From Cryptomeria japonica (lineage: Eukaryota > Streptophyta > Pinopsida > Cupressales > Cupressaceae): 64,000 nucleotides of DNA. Of this stretch, positions 23,140 through 33,681 are shown piece after piece. Under the pieces are notes generated by a model. The model made no database searches. It was given only the letters and a program-made list of their open reading frames with translations, and was not told the origin of the DNA. The translations under genes were made by a program, and so were the position numbers. How positions within the stretch are numbered: the first letter of the stretch is position 1; the number at the start of each line of letters is the position of its first letter. The stretch spans positions 338,364,802-338,428,801 of the forward strand of contig NC_081413.1 of the NCBI RefSeq assembly GCF_030272615.1, written 5' to 3'.

Positions 23140-24699
23140 TGAAATGCACTTAATGGAATGATTGATAATATCTTAAATAATTCTAAAGATGAATGAACCT
23201 ACAATGATCAAATGCAAAAAAAAATTGTTTGTCCAAGTATACTCAATCTTTATTTACCACCGTTGATCTTTAAATGAAATGAAATGCTTATAATGCAACT
23301 AACAATGAATGCTTATAATGCAAAAGAATAATGAACTAATCTAAAATGATCTAACTAAAATGATACTTCCATTCTTCATATGTTGTCTTATAACAATGCT
23401 TGATTTCATCATTGAGCCTTAAAATGTTGTAAGAAAATACAAGCAACTTGAAATAATGATTCAATATGACCTGAGTATTTCTTACATAGATTTTGATATA
23501 GAAAGTTTATACAAGCAACTTGATATAATGAATCAAGTTGACCTGAGTATTTCTTGCAGGACAAACAAGGATTATCCCATTTCATGCATGACTCAGAATG
23601 TCCTCCTTGATCTTTTGTTGATCATATCCTTAGACAAGTACATACCTTAATAAGAGATAAACCACAAACAACAAATAAAGAAAATAATCATGCCCCATCA
23701 TAGCTTCTCTTGTCATGGACATCCTTGAGTCACATAGAGTACATGATTAGCAATAAAATCAAGATATAAGTATTGAATCTTGTATGTTATTCACATGTTC
23801 TCATGATTATTTAACTATTATAATCATCTTGATGAATGATCATTGATAATCCTTTATTACTTGCTAGCTGATTCTTCATTTTTTAAGTTTCATGATTCAG
23901 TTGTTACGAAAGGCCTTGATCTTCGCTACTTTGTTGCTTGTTATCTGTTTAAAAACCCTAAGTGTTTTTAGATTTTCAAAGATTTAAAAGATCACCTTAG
24001 CAAAAGGAATTAGGATTTTTCCCTCAAGGGAAATAAAAATTTATTATGGATGTTGAAAAAAATGATCAAAATCCAAACCATGGTGGGATAAAATGTAGAT
24101 ATGATTAATTCTGATAAAATTTAAGACAATGGATACGATAAGTATGTCAAAGATTGATAATTGTTGGTAAGCTACATATTTCCTACTAATGGTTCAAAGT
24201 AATGGATGCGAAAGATGAAATGGATGAGCTAGGATAGATGGAAGCAATAGATACGATAGGAGGGAGTGAATAGGTGCGTGGAGCAATCTCATAGATGGAA
24301 GAACTTACTTTTAGATAGTCTTGTTTACCAGGTTTTCAATGTCTAAATTTATTGCATTGTTATCATATTTTTATTTTTTTCTTTTTTTTTTGTTTTCATT
24401 ATTTTATGATTTTTAGGGATTTTCTGCTTTTTTGATTTTTACTAATTTCTTCAGGAATTTATATGCTTTTTATTGATTTCTTTAGGTTTTTATATCTCAA
24501 GCATAGAATTTCTTGAGATGGATGGAATTGATAGGTTCATCAAACCAATCACCTTCAGGGGTAGATAACTTGTATTCTTCTTGGTGTAGGAGCACCTCAT
24601 AACTAGGATGATAAGAGAAATAAAGGCTAAAGGTCACACATGGGAATGTGACCTTTCAATCTATGTAATAGGGTAGTCTTGTTTGTTTGATTTTTGTAA
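23140..24699 (+). other. AT-rich stretch without recognised feature
   Basis: No gene, LTR border or element domain is recognised. A T-rich tract lies at about 24360-24490. A block containing caagcaacttgaaataatgattcaa is partly repeated about 80 bp further on (around 23430 and 23513). It may be the upstream part of the LTR of E or older flanking DNA. Confidence 0.5.
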
Positions 24700-26107
24700 T
24701 AAACCACACCTTGTCACCCAATGACATGGATTTGGCAAGTTGATAAGCCACCATGGGCATATGGGCCTAGGGGTATTTAGTTGAGTATTTTATAGGTATT
24801 TATGTGTTCAATATGTCATAGGAATTTTTCAGACATGTTGAAACATCTCTAGGTAGGTGGATTTAATGTGTCAAAAGTTTCTCAATGTGACAACTTTTGT
24901 TGACAACTTTTAATGACAACTTTTGGTTGCAAATAGAAAATTCCTTCCAACGGTCACCCCAGTTCAAAAGGTGGTTGATAACCATTGAGGATGGTATAAA
25001 ATTTAATTCCCAATAATCATTGGGGGGAGAGGAAGACTTTGTAAACTTTTGGTATCATTGAAGTAATACAATTATGAGAATTTCCAACAATTTTTTATTT
25101 TGCACGGTGTACGGTACTGTAGGGACATTTGAGATTAGGAAACTAATGAGATGTGTTAGATTGGCCAATCACCTTTCAAATGCATCGAGTCTAAGATCCT
25201 AATTCGCCAAGACAAGGAAGTAACCTGCAATTTTCTGGAAGTGGTCTAGATTTGACAGTTTTGCCTAGGGTTTTGTAAAGAAATGGCCTCATCTTGTTGA
25301 TCCTTCATTGGTGGTTAATGGATTTGGAGGGGATGAAATTATGGCCAATGTATTTTATGATTTTGAAGGCCTTGTGTAGGTTAGGACTAGTTGAGGTAAG
25401 GGTTTGATGCATTAAGGTGGGCAACTCTATGTGGCCACCGTGCAAGTACAAGCAAACAAGTCTCACATCAGAGGTTAAAGGTCTCATCATGGCCTAAGAC
25501 TTAGGAATTGGTGAATTTTCCATGTCCTAAGAGTTTTCCCTAATATGTTTTTGTGAGTTAAGGTCTGTGTCTACACACTCCTTTGTAAAATAGGCCTAAT
25601 TGGGGCTATAAGGTCTCTTAGCCAAGATAGGGTTTGGATCCTTGTGTTCCCAACTGGTCAATACCCTTGGGATATGTTTTGAAACTCTCAAAAGGGTATC
25701 CAAATCTGAAATTTTGTGTCTAAGTCCTTTAGAGAAATAAGGAGTTAAGTGTGGAAAACTAGTTTGGCAGGCCTTATTGCAACAGTTACCCCAAACCGGT
25801 AGAGGGAACTTAAATTAATGATTGAAGGGGGTCTCCCTAGCCTAAGGGACTTCAAACCATACCTTGAATAGCTATTGTTGAATTTGGGAAGAGGCCAAAC
25901 CATTGTTGGCCATAGGATCCTTAGGAGCCTCTTGAAGACCTTATGAGATGCTCAATGAAAGAGACCTTATGAGGAAGTCTTTTTGGAAGAAAGGGATGTG
26001 GGACTTGTCAAACTGATATTCCTTGACCCCTTGTAGTTTGTTTTTATCCTTGGTGTGCTCTTGGATTAGGGAAACCTATCCTATACCTATACCAGGGATT
26101 TGCATCA
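24700..26107 (+). repeat. 5' LTR of E (left border uncertain)
   Basis: The right end is a CA at 26106-26107, three bases before the primer site. A TATA box (gtataaaat) lies near 24990. A gacaactttt word occurs three times at about 24890-24925. The left border is not defined because the other LTR is not in the window. Confidence 0.5.
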
Positions 26108-26109
26108 GA

Positions 26110-26122
26110 TTGGTATCAGAGC
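26110..26122 (+). other. Primer-binding site of E, tRNA-Met
   Basis: TTGGTATCAGAGC is a perfect complement to the initiator tRNA-Met 3' end as used by many plant elements, three bases after the LTR end. Confidence 0.9.
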
Positions 26123-26156
26123 ATAGGAGGAATCCTTTTGGGAAGGAGGATAATAC

Positions 26157-27210
26157 ATGTCAGCAGAAGAATCAGAAGGTGAGGCCAGAAGAATTCCTAC
26201 AAATTTGACAAATGTGGAACTTTCTAGGATGGTGCAAGAGAACACAGAAGAGAATGGTCAGCTTAGAAAGCTGATTGAGAACTTGAAAGGCATACTAGAT
26301 AGAGGAGGACCTAATGGCTTGGAGGAAGTGGGAGAAGAAGAGGAAATTTCTATAGAGCATAGGTACCTGGTCAATGCCTTGAAGTTTGTAGAGAGGAGAA
26401 CCTTGGACCTGAAATAAAAAATTCCTATTTTTAGTGGGAAGATGGATTTTGATGGAGTGATGGACTCAATAGAGTCCTTGAACAACTTCTTTGAATGTGA
26501 AGACATTGATGACAGCCAAAAGATGAAGATTGCCAAGTAAAAAATGCACGGAGCAGCCCTGACATGGTGGAATTTTGTACAAGGAGAAAGAGTAAAAGAG
26601 GGAAGAGGAATGATCACCTCTTGGAAGAAGATGATTGCAGAGATCAAGGGAGTGTATGTACCTAAGGACTATGAAGTCCAATTACACAACAGAAGGCAAA
26701 ATCTCAGATAGAAAGAGATGGATGTGTGTGCCTAAATTGAAGAATTCCAGAAATTGAGTATAAAGTCTAAGAAGGTTGAGGATGAAAGTGAAAGAGTGGC
26801 AAGGTATCTAAATGGCCTAAGGTGGAACATAAAAGAAGAGTTGAACCTCTTGTGCCCTGATACTGTTCATAAATTCTATCAACTAACATTAAAGGAAGAG
26901 GAGAAGCTCAAAAGAAGATAAGAGCAGAGCAGTAGAGGAAGGGGTAAGCAACCATGAGGAAGGAGAAACTTCAGAGGAAGAGGATCAAATTTTGAGTTTC
27001 AAGGAGAGAGTAGTCAAGACTCATCAAGGAATGACATCAACAACAAAGGTAACTTCACAAGGAGAAGGCCTAATTTCAAAGGCAGATCATCAAGAAGAGG
27101 AGAAGGACCAATAAAATGTTTTAATTGCAACCAAGAGGGACACATTGCCAACAAATGCTCGAAGAAGATGGGGTCTAGTTCCCAAGGAGAAAGGAGAGCC
27201 AAGCTAACCC
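26157..27210 (+). pseudogene. gag: Gag of the chromovirus (E)
   Basis: The start is 35 bp after the primer site. An N-terminal coiled-coil-like segment precedes a capsid region with the tryptophan-containing block AALTWWNFVQGERV and a FHxL-like LTLKEEEKLKRR end. An Arg/Gly-rich stretch then leads to one knuckle, CFNCNQEGHIANKC (about 27118-27159). Stops lie at 26415, 26538, 26711, 26734, 26921 and 26956. Gag forms the particle and binds RNA through the knuckle. Several stops are TAG or TAA where a Gln, Lys or Glu codon is expected. Confidence 0.8.
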
Positions 27211-28035
27211 AAGAATCAGATTATCAAGGCAGTAGCAAACTTGATTCATATAGTTATCCAGAGACAGGAGAGGCACTAATTTTGAGGAGAACCCTCTTGA
27301 AGGTACCAACACCTATGGAGCCACCTCAAAGGAAGTCTATCTTCCGCACCACTTGCCAATCAGGAGGAAAGGTATGTAAAGTTTTGATTGAATCAAGATC
27401 TACTAAGAATTTTGTGTCAATAGAAATGGTAGAGAAGTTGAAATTGAGGAGGATACCCCATCCATACCCCTATAAGGTGTCTTGGTTCACAAAGGGGCAA
27501 CAAACACATGTGGAGAAGTCATGGGTAGAATTCTAGATAGGTGCATATAAAGATAAGATTTTGTTTGATGTTGTTAACATGGATTCTTGTCACCTCTTAT
27601 TTGTAAGACCATTGCAGTATAACCTCAAGGCACACCATGATGTCTTTAGGAATACCTACTCCATCACAAAGAATGGTAAGGTCATAGAGATACTGCCCAT
27701 GACTGAAGACAATGAAGAGTAGAAAGAAATTGAGTCCAAGGTGATGATGATGGAGGGAAAACCATTCCTCAAGGAGAGAAATATGGAGGAAGGAATATTA
27801 TTTGCATTGCTTCCAATAACAACCTCAAAGGAGAAGCCGGTTGCAGATAATAGGGCAGAAGGAAGGGACAAGGATATCAGTCTAATAGTGAGGGATATCA
27901 TTGGCAGATACCAAGGAATAGTTGCAGATGGAGTGCCAAGGAGTTTACCACCAATGAGAGAGATCACTCACTGCATTGACTTGATCCTAGGGGCCACATT
28001 ACCTAACAAGGCTCCATACAAAATCACACTATAGA
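27211..28035 (+). pseudogene. Protease region (E)
   Basis: The segment reads VCKVLIESRSTKNFVS where a chromovirus protease has an active site of the type D-S-G-S/T. Here the Asp is Glu and the Gly is Arg, so the aspartic protease would be inactive. A second conserved block, LLFVRPLQYN (normally LGRPWQ-like), follows near 27600. The acidic linker to RT contains VPRSLPPMREITHCIDLI, the usual entry to chromovirus RT. Confidence 0.75.
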
Positions 28036-29240
28036 AAAATGAAGAGATGGCAAGGTAGATTCAAGAGTTGCTAGATTCTAACCTGATTGGAAAGAGTCTT
28101 AGCCCATGTGCAGTCCCTACAGTTTTGGCAACCAAAAAGGATGGAACATGGAGGCTTTGTACTTACTCAAGAGCTCTCAACAAGATCACCATAAGGTATA
28201 GATTTCCAATGCCTTGAATAGAGGATTTGCTTGAATGTTTCGGGGATGCAAAATATTTTTCTAAAATTGATTTAAAGAGTGGATACCACCAAATTAGGAT
28301 TAGGCCTGGTGATGAGTGGAAAACAACCTTCAAAAAAAATGAAGGATTGTATGAGTGGAAAGTTATTCCATTTGGTTTGTATAATGCCACAAGTACATTC
28401 ATGAGACTCATGAATGAAGTTTTGAAAGAATTCACAGGGAAGTTTGTAATAGTGTATTTGGATGACATCCTAGTATTTAGTAGGACAAAGGAAGAACACT
28501 TGATACATCTAGACATGGTTTTGAAAAATTTGAGTGAAGAGGAATTGATGATCAATATGGAGAAGTATTTGTTCATGTAGGAAGAACTCCTCTACCTTGG
28601 ATTTGTGATCTCCAAAGGTCACTTGAAGATGGATCGGGATAAGGTAAATGCAATTATTTCTTGGCCTAATCCTAAGACTATTGGTGAAGTTAGAAGTTTC
28701 CATGGATTAGCCACATTTTATAGAATGTTAATAAGAGGTTTTAGTCAGATATGTGCTCCAATGTTGGAAACCATAAAAGGTGGTCAAAAGTGCAGGTTCT
28801 CTTGGACAAAGGAGGCGGATGAGGGCTTTGAAACTCTCAAGAAAAAGGTAGCTCAATAACCAGTACTTGCCTTACAATATTTTAACAAAGTGCTTTAGAT
28901 TGAATGTGATGCTAGTCATGTGGCCATAGGAGAAGTGATAAGCCAAGAAGGCAGGCCTATAGAATTCTTTAGTGAAAAGCTCATGAGGCAAACAAAAAAT
29001 ATTCTTCTTATGACCTAGAAATGTATGCACTAGTTCAAGCTTTGAAAAAATGGAGGCAATATCTGTTACCAAAGGAATTTGTGGTCTATACTAACAACCA
29101 AGCCTTGAGTTTCATCAATAGCCAAGAAAAGTTAAGCCATAGGCATATGAAGTGGGTATAATCCCTACAAGCCTATACCTTTTCCATAAAACACAAGAAA
29201 GGAGTATCCAACAAAGTGAATGATGCACTGAGTAGGAGAG
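28036..29240 (+). pseudogene. pol: Reverse transcriptase and RNase H (E)
   Basis: The RT shows [16 protein letters not shown], the [15 protein letters not shown] block, [15 protein letters not shown] and an intact catalytic YLDD within [12 protein letters not shown] (about 28455-28490). The connection has FRMLIRGFS-type residues. RNase H begins at IECDASHVAIGEV near 28905 and ends with the NKVNDALSRR block near 29230, where the final Asp is kept. Stops at 28034, 28217, 28578 and 28857 and a frameshift near 29005 interrupt it. The [10 protein letters not shown] motif is chromovirus-like and unlike the MDGFSGYNQI form in A1 and C. Confidence 0.88.
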
Positions 29241-30768
29241 TTTTAACCATATCTAAAATCCAATTAGAAAGCATTGGGATTGATGCAATGAAATATATGT
29301 ATGCTGCAGATGAGGACTTTAAGGAGATCTACAAGGCATGTACTGAATTTGGTGAAAGGTATCATGTGGAGTAGTCTGATTTTCTGATCCAAGATGGACT
29401 TCTTTTCAAAGGAGGGCAATTGTGCATACCAAACTGCTCAATGAGGACTAATATCATCAAGGAAAAGCATAGTGGGGCATTGGCAGGTCATTTTAGCTTG
29501 GACAAGACACTTGAATTGGTAAGGAGGCACTACTTTTGGCCCAAATTGTGGGTTGATGTAAGAAACTTTATAGATGCATGCACCATTTTCCAAAAGGAAA
29601 AAGGAAGAAGCACCAATGTTGGTCTCTATCAACCCTTACCCATTCCCTCAAGACCTTGGAATGTGTGTCAATGAACTTTGTAATGGGTTTACCTAGGACC
29701 CAAAAGGGGTTTGACAGTGTATTTGTGGTAGTGGATAGGTTTAGTAAAATGGCACATTTCTTGCCATGTAAGTCCACTAGTGATGCATCCTATATAGCAG
29801 ATTTGTTTTTCAAAGAAGTAGCAAGGATTCATGGACTCCCATTGAACATAGTGTCTGATAGGGATGTCAAAAATTTTGGCCATTTTTGGAGAGCTTTATG
29901 GAGGAAACTTGGCACCAATCTGTCCTTCTCATCAACCTATCATCCACAAATAGATGGACAGACAGAGGTAGTAAATAGATCATCGGGGAATTTGTTGAGA
30001 TGTCTTACAAGACAAACATGGTGAGAAGTGGGATTCAATCTTACCTCAGGTTGAGTTTGCCTACAATGACACTGTATACAAAAGCACAGGGAAGTCACCA
30101 TTTCAGATTGTGTATGGGTTGCATCCAAGAGGGGTATTGGAGTTGAGAAAACTGCCCCATATGGATCCCATAAGTACAGATGGTGAGAGGTTTGTTGAAG
30201 CCATAAAGGAAGTTCCTGAGCAGGTCAAAATACAACTTCAAAAGTCATCAAAAAAATACAAGGAACATGCAGATTAGAAAATGAGAGAGGTACAATTTCA
30301 GGTTGGAGATTTGGTTTGGGCAAATTTGAAGAAGGAAAGGTTACCCAAGGGAAAACACACTAAACTCATGCAGAGGAAAGTAGAACCATGTCAAATGTTG
30401 AAGAATTTTTGGCACCAATTCTTATGAAATTCAATTACCATCAGACCTTGGCATGTCTCTTATTTTTAATGTTTGTGATCTAACTCCTTTTAAAGGTGAT
30501 TATAATGTAGATAACTCATAGAAGGTCCTACAAGATACAACAAATATCGACCTTCCCAAACATGAGCCACCTAGACTTGAGAAATTATTGGACACCAAGA
30601 TTGTAAAGAATACCATAAACAATGAGTATAAACAATACTTGGTCAAATAGAAAGGAAAACCAGACTCTGAAGCCATTTGGTTGCATGAATATTAGATCAA
30701 GAAGTATGGAACTACCTTACATGACCTCATCTCAAGTGGACTTGAGGTTCATTCACCTCGGGAGTATG
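29241..30768 (+). pseudogene. int: Integrase with C-terminal chromodomain (E)
   Basis: The zinc region has HSGALAGH and DACTIFQ, so the second Cys of CxxC is Phe. The first catalytic Asp is Asn (SMNFVMGLP, usually MDF). The second (VSDRDVKNF) and the Glu (DGQTEVVN) are kept. After a frameshift near 30020 come FAYNDTVYKSTGKSPFQI, the VGDLVW block and, near 30580-30730, a chromodomain: LLDTKIVKN, YKQYLVK followed by a stop, then KGKPDSEAIWLHEY. Chromodomains steer integration toward marked chromatin. The aromatic Trp of VKWKGK is replaced by a stop. Confidence 0.85.
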
Positions 30769-30771
30769 GTG

Positions 30772-32730
30772 TGTTATCACTATTTTGAAAATTGGGTGTT
30801 CTTGTCCCATAGTCGGCTAAAAATATGCAAAGTGTGTTTGGCATGGCCTAGTTGCCTCTGTGTTTCTTGGGTCAAAGAGGGTTTAAGATTTTGAAAGTTT
30901 TAACCCTTCCTATGTTTTATAACCCTTGTGTTCTATTTTTGCATTACTTTTTCCACTTAAGTGGAAGTGTCGCTCCATCATGAAAGCGCCCCCCCCTTCA
31001 GGTTTTCCATAGGCAGTCCTTTAAATTTTTTCAATTTTACGCCTTTGCCTATGTATTGTTTTAATCTTTGTCGGGCTTCTTAACGATTGTTCAAGTCAAG
31101 GTTCATCTTGCGGTGTGCATTGGTTTGCTGGGAGAAGATGCCCATGGTTTATCGTATGCAAAGCAGCGAAAAGGGTAAGTGGGCTTGGCCAAAGGATTGT
31201 TAGTCAAGTTAAAAGAATGCATCTTGTATTGGATCCAATGTCTCGCATTGCTTCACTAGCCCAAGATGCTTGTGACTTACCCTCTGCAAAATAGCGAAAG
31301 AGTTGTTGGGTCCCAGAGGTAAGCGGTTCCTTTGATTAAAGGATGATCAGTTCAGAAAAGATCAACGGCTAGCGTTGATTCGCAGCCAAAAGATGTTTGT
31401 GTCTTACCTTTCACGAAGTAGCAAAAAGGTGGAGGGCCCAAGCAAGGTAGTCGCGACAAGGGTAATAGACGAGAAAGTTTCTAAGATCCTATGGTTATCA
31501 TTACTTCACAAAGAAGAGTTGCCTGAGATTTAAAGTCTGTGAAGTAGCGAAAAAGTCGCTGGGCCCAAAGGACAAGCAGGTCAGAGTTCTAAAGAACGAT
31601 TAAGTAGGAGTTGATCGGACGGCTCGCGTGGATTTGCAGCCCCAAATCAAATGGAGGTTACTATTCACAAAATACCAAAATGATGTGGCAGTCACACGGT
31701 GGATGACATGGTAGGACAGATGGGTTTCTCTGTGGAGAGAAATGGTGACTTGTCAGATGCACATGGCTCCAAAGGATAGTTGAGGGCCCACTATGATTTA
31801 GCCATTGGTTGTGTTAAAGAAGGGTAAAGTGAAACACGTGGCGACCTTAGAATGGAGCCTGATTGAGTTATCTAAGCGAATAGCTGATTGACATGTGATA
31901 TTCATTCGTTGGTGATGAAACAAAGCAAGTCATCTCTGAGTTGAGGGCCCACTTTAAAGATCTGAGTGCGTTAAATGGTGTACATCTTGAGGTGGACTCA
32001 ATGTTTGTCATTGTTTCATAGCCCGAAGATGCCTATCGTTTAGCCTTTGCAAAGTGGCAAAAACCATTAGCCGTCATGGTTGTGCATGGTTAGTTAAGAA
32101 GATTGGCAGTCGCTGCAAGAAGTAAAGATTGATCAAGTGGATAATGATCTGATGGTCGGTGTTGTTTCGTGTGGTCAAAGTGTGCAATGTTTACCCTTCG
32201 CAAAATAGTGAAAGGAAGGTGGGGCCCGTTACTAATGCAGAGTGACCGGGGAAAGTAAAGGCAATGCAAGTTTCTGAGATACAATGATCGTCATTGCTTC
32301 GCAAAAGAAAAGTGTGGGGGTTTTAAACCTGGGAAATGGCAAAACAACGAAACAGGGAAATACTCAGAAGGTTTGTGATCCATTGGAGCCTGTTTTTGAA
32401 TTCGATTTGCGAATTCAATTTTGAGGTGATGTTCGAAGCATGCAAGATTAATACCTCAATTCAATGCCAATTTGTTGAGTTAAGGTCCACATCAATTGAG
32501 TACTAGCACCATTTCGACAAGTTTGTTGCAGAGGAGCTGATGCAGAGTGGTTTTCTTCAGGCAATTAACAGGTTTTTGTGTTTTTTCTTGCTAATTGCAG
32601 TCTGAAAATCGATGTTACTATGTGAATTGCTTCGTTAGAGTTTTGTTTAACTCTCAATTGGTATAATTGTATTAATGGGATGGCACCAAGAAGGGATTTC
32701 ACAGGGAAAGTAAATTACCAAGATAGGAAC
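30772..32730 (+). repeat. F: 5' part of a B-family LTR, cut by B
   Basis: Starts TGTTATCAC right after the chromodomain region. It is similar over its whole length to the reverse complement of 37135-39012, the U3 of B. Shared blocks include ttgcctctg, aggtttaag, gcctgtttttgaattcg and taattgcagtctg-like DNA. At least seven degenerate repeats with a GCAAAATAGCGAAA core and a GGGCCC neighbour are present. It stops at 32730, at the point matching about 20-30 bp before the ATG of the LTR ORF in B. It could be the 3' LTR of E, but the E 5' LTR ends CATCA rather than TAACA, which favours a separate insertion. Confidence 0.7.
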
Positions 32731-33148
32731 TGTTAGTCTCAAATTTTGATTCCCCTCTTATCCCCTGTAAGAAAAATAATAACTCTGCCTTCTGATGAAG
32801 AGATCAAGGAAAAAGAACCTTAGAGAAATATTTGACAGGGTTTCAAGAACCTTCTACACTTTGAACTTATCCTAAGTTCATGTAGGTATACCTTCTATGA
32901 ATAGCTTCACACATTTAAATTCCACAGTAAACCAGTGAATTTTATTGCCTTAACATAAACTGAAATAATAAAGGAAAACTTATGCTCATTTTCAGCATTG
33001 ATCTTCAAGAGATGTAGAAAGAGAACTACAACTGACACCAGTGCCTTATCCAGACTATAGATTCATCTAAATTAAGTAAGGATTTCACAATTAAACACCC
33101 CCATGCATCTCATCACTTTGGCTTCTATTAACCCCATACATGTCTGAC

Positions 33149-33157
33149 ATATATAAG
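33149..33157 (-). promoter_or_regulatory. Possible TATA box of the B genomic promoter
   Basis: The minus strand reads CTCTTATATATG here, about 420 bp before the LTR end and downstream of the ORF; the same word is kept in the 5' LTR near 46735. In A0, A1 and C a TATA box lies about 340-350 bp before the LTR end. If used, the ORF lies in U3. The plus strand also reads as a TATA, so the direction is uncertain. Confidence 0.4.
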
Positions 33158-33681
33158 AGTCCTTCCTTGTTAACTAAACAATGTTTTATCAAATTCAAGG
33201 GTTCCAACAAAATAACCTACTGACAGAGATATTTCATGCTTATTTAATTCCTCTCCTAAAGAGAAAAGCTAAGAAACATATCCATAAAGATTGCATTACA
33301 ATCCATGTTCAATTGAATAACCCTAGATTACTCAAATGAAACCAGAAAATTATTGAAAGCACACCAGAAGACAACACAATTTTAGGCTCAAAAGTTTCTG
33401 ATCTATATATTGATATTCATTTTGAAAAATCTTACATAACTCTAAGTATTCTCTGTAATAACTAGAAAAAACCGCGATAAATTTCTGTAAAGTTTCTTTA
33501 CAAAATTCTTGTGATCTTTTTTCACTAGTCCTGGTATCCATTTATAATATTATGGATGCTTACAAGCTTCAGACATTCCTAAGAAAAATTTGTTACAAAC
33601 CATGATACTCTCCAAAAAATAGTTACAAGTCCTTCTCAATATTAACGGCCTGTTCTGCTTGTTGTTTTGTTGCAACCTCTT

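Larger units (their letters stand above)
24700..30771 (+). mobile_element. E: chromovirus (Ty3/gypsy), degenerate
   Basis: Order: 5' LTR, tRNA-Met primer site, gag with CCHC knuckle, protease, RT, RNase H, integrase, chromodomain. This is the standard chromovirus layout. Many stops and several changed catalytic residues show it is dead. No 3' LTR matching the 5' one is visible: after the chromodomain the sequence switches at about 30772 to an LTR of the B family. Confidence 0.8.
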
